Below are positions 14,785 to 21,935 of a stretch of 56,571 bases of DNA, in pieces. This stretch comes from an uncultured Verrucomicrobiae bacterium (GTDB lineage: Bacteria; Verrucomicrobiota; Verrucomicrobiia; Limisphaerales; UBA1096). The stretch is taken from the NCBI GenBank assembly GCA_937770485.1, contig CALJHX010000039.1:1-56571 (forward strand). Reading direction: 5' to 3'. The notes under the pieces are model-generated. The model made no database searches and was not told the origin of the DNA. It saw only the letters and a program-made list of their open reading frames with translations. Position 1 is the first letter of the stretch. Each line of letters starts with the position of its first letter. A program made the position numbers and the translations under genes.

Positions 14785-15729
14785 ATGAAACATAACACAA
14801 ATTTAAAACATTTTTTTAGTGGTTGGCTAAGTGCGATGCTGATCGGTCTTTGGGCCGTGCCGCTTGGCCACGCAGAGGTGCAGGTGACTGACAGCGTGGT
14901 CGTGGTGGTGGATGCCTCCGGCTCGATGGGTTCGGTGATGGCCGGCACAGGGCGCGACAGGATGTCCGTGGCCAAGGACGCGCTCAAGCAGGTGCTTGGC
15001 CAGATTCCGGACACGACTGACATAGGTATCTTGGTGTTTCCGACAGGTAACTGGGTTTATCCGCTTGGCCCGCGTAAGGAGAGTATGCTGGTCGGAGCGA
15101 TCGACAGTATACAGTCCGGCGGCGGCACGCCTCTGGGGGATTACATGAAGCAAGGCGCGGATGCGTTGTTGAAGGCTCGCAAGGAACAGTTTGGATACGG
15201 TACCTGCCGTCTGCTGATCGTGACCGATGGCGAGGCCGGCGACCAGCGAAAGGTGGAGAGCTTTACGCCGGACATCATATCTCGAGGCATCACGATCGAT
15301 GTCATCGGGGTGGAGATGGCATCGCGCCACACGCTGGCCACAAAGGTGCATTCCTATCGTAATGCGGACAATCCTGAGTCGCTCAGACAGGCCATCACCG
15401 AGGTGTTCGCAGAGGTTGCTACCGGGGATGCCAGCAAAGGGGGGGAGAATGCATTTGAGTTGATCGCTGACCTGCCGGAGGCAACCGCCTCGGCGATGCT
15501 AGAGTCGCTATCCATCTCGGGGAACCAACCTATCGGAGAGAGTCCGAGTATGCGTGCTGTCGAGTCGCCTTCGCCCAGTTCAGCTCCATCCTATTCGGGT
15601 GGAACGACAAGTTCGCAGTCAGGTTCGGGAGATGAAGAAAGCTTCATTATGCTACTCTGCGGAGTTCTTTGCGTGTTAGGTGTTCCCGGCTTGGTAATTT
15701 ACGCGATCGTCAAGGGTAAGAATAAGTAA
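14785..15729 (+). CDS. Membrane-anchored von Willebrand factor A domain protein
   Basis: This encodes 314 residues. A signal peptide (1-30, ending GHA) leads into a vWA domain (about 36-215) with an intact MIDAS: DASGS at 43-47, the GGGTPLGDY loop supplying the conserved Thr, and VTDGEAGD. A Ser/Pro/Gly-rich linker (about 250-285) joins it to a C-terminal membrane helix (FIMLLCGVLCVLGVPGLVIY) and a short basic tail. The vWA domain therefore faces the periplasm, tethered by its C-terminus. Metal-dependent vWA domains mediate protein-protein contacts. The stop overlaps the next start (TAATG), so it is translationally coupled to the second binding-protein/OmpA fusion, a likely partner. Confidence 0.9.
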   Translation: MKHNTNLKHFFSGWLSAMLIGLWAVPLGHAEVQVTDSVVVVVDASGSMGSVMAGTGRDRMSVAKDALKQVLGQIPDTTDIGILVFPTGNWVYPLGPRKESMLVGAIDSIQSGGGTPLGDYMKQGADALLKARKEQFGYGTCRLLIVTDGEAGDQRKVESFTPDIISRGITIDVIGVEMASRHTLATKVHSYRNADNPESLRQAITEVFAEVATGDASKGGENAFELIADLPEATASAMLESLSISGNQPIGESPSMRAVESPSPSSAPSYSGGTTSSQSGSGDEESFIMLLCGVLCVLGVPGLVIYAIVKGKNK

Positions 15730-17294
15730 TGTCAGAGGAAAACGGTTCCAAGGGATGTATCATCGCTGTGGTGTGGTTGGTCTTGCTGGCCATTCTCGGC
15801 GGGGCTGTCTGGTTTCTCTACACGAAACCAAAGAACGAGCAACTCAACCAAGACACCGGTTCCTCCAGCCAATACACCCATGAGTTGTCCATTGCCGCCG
15901 ACCTGTTCTCTGGTTACGCCGTGCTACGTTCCGCGCAAATGCGCGACAATCTGAAGTCGGATGGCATCCGGTTGACGATGGTGGACGACGGCGCCGATTA
16001 TGGCGCTCGACTTGAGGCGCTGGAGGATGGCGACGTGCAAATGGCGGTGTACACGATTGATTCACTGATGATGGCAGGGGCTAAGGCCGGTAGTTTCCCT
16101 GCATCGATCGTGATGTTGATCGACGAAACGAAGGGAGCGGATGCGGTGCTGGCCTACAAGAGTGCAGTTGCATCATTGCATGATCTGGATGATTCCACCG
16201 CTCGATTTGTGCTAACGCCCAGTTCGCCAAGCGAATTTCTTGCCCGTGTAGTGAAGTCTCACTTCCAGCTACCCAACCTTTCCGGCGACTGGATGATCGA
16301 GGCGGACGGAGCCGCCGCTGTGCTCAAAAAAATGAAGAGCGCCAAGCAGTCCGACAAGACGGCATATGTTATGTGGGAGCCGCAGGTTTCCCAGGCTAAG
16401 CAGTTGCCCGGTGTTGAGGTGATCCTGGACAGTTCCAAGATAAATGGACTGATTATCGACGTACTTGTGGCACGCCGTGAGTACCTTCGCGATCATCCTG
16501 ATAAGGTTCGCGCCGTGATTGAGGCCTATTCCCGTGCCGCGCACCATTACCGGAGCCAGACAGGCGGCTTTGCCAAACTGGTCAAGTTAGACGATCCCAG
16601 CCTGTCTGACGACGAGGCCAAGAGCCTTGTGAATGGCATTCAGTGGAAGAACACTCTGGAAAACTACGCCCACTTTGGACTGGTGAGTGGAGTGACAGCG
16701 GGCGATCTGCTTAGCCTTGAGGACATGATTGCCAATGTAACCGATGTTCTTATCAAGACCGATGCACTTGAGAATGACCCGCTTGGTGGTCGACATTCGT
16801 CTCTCTACTTCGACCAGATCCTGACTGACATGAAGACCGACAACTTTCACCCGGCCAACCGGATGAATCTCATCAAGGGACTTGGGCAGGGAACAGGTGA
16901 ACTGCAGGGCGTTCGCACTAATGCCCACGTTGGATCGCTTAGCGATGGCCAGTGGAATACGCTCCAGGCCGTGGGCGACCTCGATGTGCCGTCGATCGGG
17001 TTCCGGCGTGGCTCGGCTGCCGTCTCGTTGTCTAGCGAGCACGAGTTGAAGCGGCTCAAAAAGAAGTTGGACAGTTTTCCAAACTTTTACCTCCGAGTCG
17101 TTGGCCAAGCGCGCGCCGTAGGTGATCCCGAGGCCAACCGCCGCTTAGCCGAGTCACGGGCCGAGTCAGTTGTTAGTTTTCTCATGGGCGTAGGGGTCAA
17201 TGCGGATCGAATACGCACCGAGGCCGCCCCGGCCGCCTCTCGAGCAGGCTCTGTACAATCGGTTCGTTTCGAACTCGGTCAAGTGCCGTATTAG
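15729..17294 (+). CDS. Inner-membrane-anchored substrate-binding protein/OmpA fusion
   Basis: This encodes 521 residues. There is no cleavable signal; an N-terminal membrane anchor (residues ~9-31, CIIAVVWLVLLAILGGAVWF) leads to a binding-protein domain (~50-390; KTAYVMWEPQVSQAKQLPG and VARREYLRDHPDKVRAVIEAY resemble TauA/SsuA-type proteins). The last ~110 residues are OmpA-like (SIGFRRGSA, VVGQARAVGDPEANRRLAE then SRAESVVSFL). It has the same two-domain plan as the first gene of the module but is anchored in the inner membrane, so the two would sit on opposite faces of the periplasm. Translation is coupled to the vWA gene. Confidence 0.88.
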   Translation: MSEENGSKGCIIAVVWLVLLAILGGAVWFLYTKPKNEQLNQDTGSSSQYTHELSIAADLFSGYAVLRSAQMRDNLKSDGIRLTMVDDGADYGARLEALEDGDVQMAVYTIDSLMMAGAKAGSFPASIVMLIDETKGADAVLAYKSAVASLHDLDDSTARFVLTPSSPSEFLARVVKSHFQLPNLSGDWMIEADGAAAVLKKMKSAKQSDKTAYVMWEPQVSQAKQLPGVEVILDSSKINGLIIDVLVARREYLRDHPDKVRAVIEAYSRAAHHYRSQTGGFAKLVKLDDPSLSDDEAKSLVNGIQWKNTLENYAHFGLVSGVTAGDLLSLEDMIANVTDVLIKTDALENDPLGGRHSSLYFDQILTDMKTDNFHPANRMNLIKGLGQGTGELQGVRTNAHVGSLSDGQWNTLQAVGDLDVPSIGFRRGSAAVSLSSEHELKRLKKKLDSFPNFYLRVVGQARAVGDPEANRRLAESRAESVVSFLMGVGVNADRIRTEAAPAASRAGSVQSVRFELGQVPY

Positions 17295-17397
17295 GAGACC
17301 GCTGTAAAGCAAGCTAAGCACTTGGCCAAGCGCAGCGTTGACGCCCCAACCTTTTCTACCGACCTTTTGTGTTGCCAATGCGGGGCATTGGAATGCG
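17295..17397. other. Gap with an iterated palindrome between module genes
   Basis: This 103-base gap contains a CTTGGCCAAG palindrome at 17321-17330, one of 17 such sites in the window. A TTG at 17338 is in frame with the next gene and could start it 20 residues earlier, but the resulting N-terminus (MTPQPFLPTFCVANAGHWNA) looks non-coding. Confidence 0.5.
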
Positions 17398-18165
17398 GTG
17401 AGTGACAGCAAAAACATAGCCAAGCGCGTTATAGTGGATATCCTCGGCAGTCCGCTCGTACTAATGCCGTTCATGGCCGGTTCGGCGGCGTTCGCGTCAC
17501 TCTTCGCACTCGGCCTGAAAGGCTCGGCGGCGGTGGGTGCAGTGCTCGTCGGCCTTGTCGGTATGACCGCTGCTGCCGGTACGTTTTTGACCAAGTTCAT
17601 CCTTGGTAAAGATAATCGAGTCAAACAACTCATCGAGGAGTCACGCAACAAGGCCAAGTTCGACAAGAAGAAGGCGCTCGACCATTTCCACCATCGCCTG
17701 GGCATGGACGGCGACGAACGTACGGAGATAGCGATGCAGGATTTGCGATCCCTACGGCAGGCATTCCAGCAACTTGACAAGATTGCACCTGACCTGAACC
17801 GGGCGATGATTGAGGACATCCAACAGCGATCAGAAGAATTATTTCAGCAATGTGTGAGTTCACTCGAGAAAACGCTGCAACTGTGGAAGACCGCTGAAAG
17901 CTTGGTCTCGAAAACAGCTCGCAAACCGATACTCGAACAGCGCGAAAAACTTGTTGCCGAGGTGGTGCAGACCGTCGAGCACATGAGCCAAACCCTGGCC
18001 TCCGTCCAGGGTATCACCAGCAGGAGCGATGGAGACATCCGTTTGCAACGGCTGCGGAGTGAATTGGACCAAAGCCTGGAGGTGGCGAAAAAGGTTGAAC
18101 AAAGGGTCGATTCACTGTTGAGTGGTGTCCCGATACAAAATTCACAGCAAATAAATAAAATCTGA
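17398..18165 (+). CDS. Two-helix membrane protein with a long coiled coil
   Basis: This encodes about 255 residues from GTG 17398 (MSDSKNIAKRVIVD). Two membrane helices (LVLMPFMAGSAAFASLFALG and AVGAVLVGLVGMTAAAGTFL) are followed by a cytoplasmic helical region, ~200 residues rich in E, K, Q and L with coiled-coil spacing (for example EKTLQLWKTAESLVSKTA). I do not recognise a family with certainty. The architecture is reminiscent of XpaC-like proteins that accompany TelA in other bacteria, but this is only a resemblance. It lies six bases upstream of the PspA-like gene, which suggests it may be a membrane partner of that protein. Confidence 0.75.
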   Translation: MSDSKNIAKRVIVDILGSPLVLMPFMAGSAAFASLFALGLKGSAAVGAVLVGLVGMTAAAGTFLTKFILGKDNRVKQLIEESRNKAKFDKKKALDHFHHRLGMDGDERTEIAMQDLRSLRQAFQQLDKIAPDLNRAMIEDIQQRSEELFQQCVSSLEKTLQLWKTAESLVSKTARKPILEQREKLVAEVVQTVEHMSQTLASVQGITSRSDGDIRLQRLRSELDQSLEVAKKVEQRVDSLLSGVPIQNSQQINKI

Positions 18166-18171
18166 TAAAAA

Positions 18172-19023
18172 ATGAATCCGCTTGGAGCAATTTGGAGATA
18201 CGTTAAGTCGTTCCTCTATCTGATCACCGGTCAGATAGACAAGTCACGCCGTGCCCTGGATTCGAATCCAAATGTGATGAAGGCCAAGTTCGACGATATT
18301 ATTAAGAGCAAGGTCGATCAGATTCACACCTACAAGCAGGCCGTGGCTACGCTCATAGCTCAGCAAGAGAAAAAGATGGCCAAGGTAAAGTCATTAACCG
18401 ATGAGGTGAAGAAGCTTGAGAATCTCAAGGCCGGGGCGCTGGCAATGGCCAAGCAGTCAGTTGCCAAACTCCAAGGTGAGGGCAAAACCAAGGAGGAAAT
18501 CCACGCCAACCCAGACTATCAGAAATGTCTCACTGCTCATAATGACTTTGCCGCCACGCTGACCGAGAAGCAGGATCATATCAAGGATTTGGAGGGTGAC
18601 GTTTCCGAGTACGACGGTAGCATCGGTAACCACAAGATCAATCTACAACAACTGCAGCGCGACATCGAGAAACTCAAGAGCGAGGCCGCAGACGCGGTGG
18701 CCGACGTCATTACCGCCAAGGAGGAGAGGGATCTGTCCGATATGCTCAACGGCATTTCAAAGGATGGCATGTCGAAGGAATTGCAGGACATGCGTGACCT
18801 TCGGCATGAGATGCGGGCCGAGGCCCGAGTTTCCAGGGAAATGGCTGGAACCGACACCAAACAACAGGAGGCACAGTTCTTGGAATACGCCCGCAGCAAT
18901 ACATCCACTGATGAGTTCGACGCCTTGCTGGGCATGGCCGAGGGAACAGAAGGTGCGGAAACGACTTCAAGCGAGTCGGAACAAGTTGAAAAAACAAGCA
19001 GTGACAGCATCCTGCCGGAATAG
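18172..19023 (+). CDS. PspA/IM30 (ESCRT-III-like) family protein
   Basis: This encodes 283 residues. An amphipathic N-terminal helix (MNPLGAIWRYVKSFLYLI) is followed by long coiled-coil helices (about 40-190, including IKSKVDQIHTYKQAVATLIA and LTEKQDHIKDLEGDVSEYDG) and an acidic Ser/Thr-rich tail. This is the plan of PspA/Vipp1 proteins, which assemble on the inner membrane and stabilise or remodel it under stress. PspA proper is about 222 residues, so this is longer, mainly at its C-terminus. A strong terminator follows, so the first five genes may be expressed separately from the ABC transporter genes downstream. Confidence 0.85.
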   Translation: MNPLGAIWRYVKSFLYLITGQIDKSRRALDSNPNVMKAKFDDIIKSKVDQIHTYKQAVATLIAQQEKKMAKVKSLTDEVKKLENLKAGALAMAKQSVAKLQGEGKTKEEIHANPDYQKCLTAHNDFAATLTEKQDHIKDLEGDVSEYDGSIGNHKINLQQLQRDIEKLKSEAADAVADVITAKEERDLSDMLNGISKDGMSKELQDMRDLRHEMRAEARVSREMAGTDTKQQEAQFLEYARSNTSTDEFDALLGMAEGTEGAETTSSESEQVEKTSSDSILPE

Positions 19024-19032
19024 AATTCAACA

Positions 19033-19057
19033 GGCCCCCAGGTTGGGGGCCTTTTTT
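19033..19057 (+). terminator. Rho-independent terminator after the PspA-like gene
   Basis: The stem GGCCCCC/GGGGGCC (7 bp) with loop AGGTT is followed by six T. It lies 9 bases after the PspA-like stop and 24 bases before the ABC binding-protein gene, splitting the module into two transcription segments unless read through. Confidence 0.9.
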
Positions 19058-19080
19058 GGGTGCACGATGGTTATTGAAAA

Positions 19081-20166
19081 ATGAAAAATATAATCAAAAA
19101 AACTAACTGGGCGGTCGCCTTGAGTTGCGCCGCGTTAATCACCCTGAACGGGTGCAGTGACAGCAAGAAGTCTGTACCAAGCTTCTCGTTGGCCTGGAGC
19201 GAGTACCCCTCGTGGAGTGTCTTCGGCGTGGCGGATGCCACCGGCATTATTAACGGCAAAAAGGGCGAGATGGGCCCGGTGGAGGAAAAATGGGGAATCG
19301 ACATCGAATTGAAGGAGGCCGAGTACGACCCCTGCCTGGCCATATACGGCGCCGGCCAATGCGACGCCGTTTGCATCACCAACATGGACATTCTCAGCCC
19401 GGCAACCGGCCGTCCGGGAGTAATGGTGCTGCCGACATCGACCAGTTTTGGCGCGGACGCCTGCCTGGTCACCGGTGACATCAAATCGGTTGAGGACCTG
19501 AAGGGGAAAAAAGTGTTTGGGCTGGAGAAATCGGTCTCGGAATACTGCTTCGTTCGCAACATCGAGCTGCTTGGCCAAGAGGAGTCCGACTATAACTTTG
19601 CAAACATGGACCCCGGCGCAGCCGCGTTGGCCATGCAGCAGGGCAATGCGGAGCAGCAGGCGATCGTGGTCTGGAATCCGTTCGTGATGGAGACGCTGGG
19701 CAAGCGCAGTGATGTCCGCGTCCTGTTTGACTCGACCAAAATCCCCAACGAGATCATTGACTCGGTGGTGGTTGCCAAGTCGAGTCTGGAGAAGGAAGGC
19801 GGCGAGGCGTTTGCCTGTGCCTTGATCGAGGCCTACTACGAGGTCAACAAGGCATTGGCCGACTCGGCCAAGCGTAACGAAACGCTGATCGCCATCGGCG
19901 AAAAGTTCTCGAACCTAGGCTTGGAACAGATGGAGAAGGTGGTGGAGCAAACCAAGTTCTACGGCACTCCGGACGAGGGCCTGGCCGTCCTGACCGGGAC
20001 TGAGCTGCCGAAGATCATGGACACCGTGGTGTCGTTTTGTAAGGCCCACGATATTGTGGAAAAGGCCCCCGTTCTTGGCTATGGCAACGCTGCCAAGGCA
20101 CCGGATGCCGATGTGCGGTTCGATCCGACCTACATCCAGAAAGTCTCCCAGGGGCCGGCGAAGTAA
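19081..20166 (+). CDS. ABC transporter substrate-binding lipoprotein (TauA/NMT1-like)
   Basis: This encodes 361 residues. The lipoprotein signal has lipobox LNGC with the lipidated Cys at 25. The mature part is a type-2 periplasmic binding fold (SLAWSEYPSWSVFGVADATG, YGAGQCDAVCITNMDILSP and DLKGKKVFGLEKSVSEYCFV), as in NMT1/TauA/SsuA-type proteins for small organic ligands such as sulfonates, thiamine precursors or nitrate. Which ligand is unknown; several cysteines (for example in YDPCLAI and QCDAVC) are unusual for the family. A permease and an ATPase follow at once, so this is the transporter's own receptor. Confidence 0.88.
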   Translation: MKNIIKKTNWAVALSCAALITLNGCSDSKKSVPSFSLAWSEYPSWSVFGVADATGIINGKKGEMGPVEEKWGIDIELKEAEYDPCLAIYGAGQCDAVCITNMDILSPATGRPGVMVLPTSTSFGADACLVTGDIKSVEDLKGKKVFGLEKSVSEYCFVRNIELLGQEESDYNFANMDPGAAALAMQQGNAEQQAIVVWNPFVMETLGKRSDVRVLFDSTKIPNEIIDSVVVAKSSLEKEGGEAFACALIEAYYEVNKALADSAKRNETLIAIGEKFSNLGLEQMEKVVEQTKFYGTPDEGLAVLTGTELPKIMDTVVSFCKAHDIVEKAPVLGYGNAAKAPDADVRFDPTYIQKVSQGPAK

Positions 20167-20197
20167 AGTTGGTTTCACTTCATTGTTACGCCGGTAA

Positions 20198-21001
20198 ATG
20201 ATTCGCGGTCCCATATCGCAGGCTAAATCGATTCTGCTGGCGTCGCTGTCAGTGGCTCTGCTGCTGCTGGGGTACACCTGGGTTTCGCACCGCCAGCACC
20301 AGGTCAACCCGAAAGACACCACTATCCCCAGTTGGGGACAATTGGCAGACGGCGTAAAAAAATTCACCCAGCCGGACCGGAAAGAAGAGCGGTGGATCGT
20401 GGAGGACTCGATTGCGACCGGACGGCGTTTTTTTTACGGTATTGGACTTGGAGTGATGTGCGGGTTTGTACTGGGTATGCTGATGGGATGTTTTTCATCG
20501 TTGGAGGCCTTCCTGCAGCCGCCGATAGCGCTCCTAGCCAAGGTCCCACAAACGGCAGCGCTGGCTGTGTACTTCGTGGTATTCGGAACCGGCCTGTCGA
20601 TGTACGTTGCCATGATCTCGCTGGGTATCATCCCGGCGCTGGCGGTGACGGTTTACCTAGCGATCAAGGATCTGCCCTCCGAGATGCTGGACAAGGCCTA
20701 CACGCTGGGTGCGTCCCACTTTGAGGTCGCGACCGAGGTGGTGTTCAGGCAGGTTTTACCCAAGTTCATCGATGCGGTGCGCCTAGCCATCGGGCCGGCG
20801 ATAGTATTTCTCATCGCTGCCGAGATGGTGGTGGGCGACGTTGGTTTCGGTTATCGGATTCGCTTACAATTCAAGCTAACCAACATGAACGTGGTTTACC
20901 CGTACCTTGTAATGTTGGCGTTCTTCGGCTTTGCCCTCGACTACGGGCTGCGGTTTTTGCAGGCCAAGCTTTGTTCGTGGTACCAGCGTGATTCAAAATG
21001 A
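20198..21001 (+). CDS. ABC transporter permease (TauC/SsuC-like)
   Basis: This encodes 267 residues. An N-terminal membrane helix and a short periplasmic segment (about 35-70) are followed by the BPD-type transmembrane domain with five or so helices. The coupling loop TLGASHFEVATEVVFRQVLP (about 170-190) has the EAA-type signature that docks on the ATPase. It probably forms a homodimer. Its last codons overlap the ATPase start (ATGA), so the two are translationally coupled. Transport direction is import by family. Confidence 0.9.
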   Translation: MIRGPISQAKSILLASLSVALLLLGYTWVSHRQHQVNPKDTTIPSWGQLADGVKKFTQPDRKEERWIVEDSIATGRRFFYGIGLGVMCGFVLGMLMGCFSSLEAFLQPPIALLAKVPQTAALAVYFVVFGTGLSMYVAMISLGIIPALAVTVYLAIKDLPSEMLDKAYTLGASHFEVATEVVFRQVLPKFIDAVRLAIGPAIVFLIAAEMVVGDVGFGYRIRLQFKLTNMNVVYPYLVMLAFFGFALDYGLRFLQAKLCSWYQRDSK

Positions 21002-21924
21002 CCTTGTCCGACGAGAACAACTTCGGGCTTCAATGCCAGGGCGTGAGCCATTGGTTTGGAGAAACCAAGGTGTTGTTCGACCTGAACCTGAATGTGCATG
21101 CCGGGCAGTTTCTGTCGTTGATCGGGCCAAGCGGCTGTGGCAAGTCAACACTACTCCGGGCCATCCTCGGCACCCACCCGCCACACAGAGGGAAAATCCT
21201 CACCCTGCAAAACGGGCGATTGGCCAATGCCGACCGTCCGGGACGCGACCGCGGTATCGTTTATCAGAAATATTCGCTCTATCCGTTTTTAACCGCGCTG
21301 GACAACGTCGCGCTTGGCCTGAAATTCGACCAGACCACCACGGCATTCCGCTGGCTCAATTGGGTGGGATGGGGAAAGAAACGCCGTGAGTTCCGCGACC
21401 GGGCTGCAGCGTTCCTCGACAAGGTCGGGCTTGGTCAGGCGATGCATCTGTACCCGAGCCAGATGTCCGGCGGCATGCAGCAGCGGGTAGCAATTGCCCA
21501 GGCGTTGATTATGGAGCCGGAGATCATCCTGCTCGATGAGCCGTTCGGCGCGCTGGATGAGGCGACGCGGGAGGAGTTGCAGGAAATGCTTCTACAGTTT
21601 TACGAGGAGAACAAGGTGGCCATGGCCGAAGGCAAAAAGCCGCCATACACGCTGATCATTGTGACCCATGAACTCAACGAGGCAATCCGCGTGGGTGACC
21701 GGCTGGTGGGCCTCTCACAATATTGGGACTGGAAGGCCGATGGGCATGACCGCAGTCCCGGGGCCACCGTGGTTTATGATAAACCAGCCCCGGTCTTTCG
21801 GCCTGATGAGCGGCCCGATTACGAATTGTTTGCGGACATCCGGCAGGACATCCGGCAGGTCGTTTACAACCCCAAGGTTTTGCAACGGCGTGACGAACAC
21901 GTTAATTTGAGTCCAACCAGTTAA
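20998..21924 (+). CDS. ABC transporter ATP-binding protein
   Basis: This encodes 308 residues. Walker A is GPSGCGKST (43-51), the Q-loop is YQKYSLYPFLTALDNV, the ABC signature is MSGGMQQR (~157-164; M for the usual L), Walker B is IILLDEP (~176-182) followed by the D-loop GALD, and the switch is THE. The order and sequence match TauB/SsuB importers. There is an insertion of about 25 residues after the Q-loop region (AFRWLNWVGWGKKRREFRD) and a C-terminal extension of about 60 residues (FRPDERPDYELFADIRQD). The extension could contact the adjacent AAA protein, but that is conjecture. Confidence 0.95.
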   Translation: MTLSDENNFGLQCQGVSHWFGETKVLFDLNLNVHAGQFLSLIGPSGCGKSTLLRAILGTHPPHRGKILTLQNGRLANADRPGRDRGIVYQKYSLYPFLTALDNVALGLKFDQTTTAFRWLNWVGWGKKRREFRDRAAAFLDKVGLGQAMHLYPSQMSGGMQQRVAIAQALIMEPEIILLDEPFGALDEATREELQEMLLQFYEENKVAMAEGKKPPYTLIIVTHELNEAIRVGDRLVGLSQYWDWKADGHDRSPGATVVYDKPAPVFRPDERPDYELFADIRQDIRQVVYNPKVLQRRDEHVNLSPTS

Positions 21925-21935
21925 TCACAATCAAC

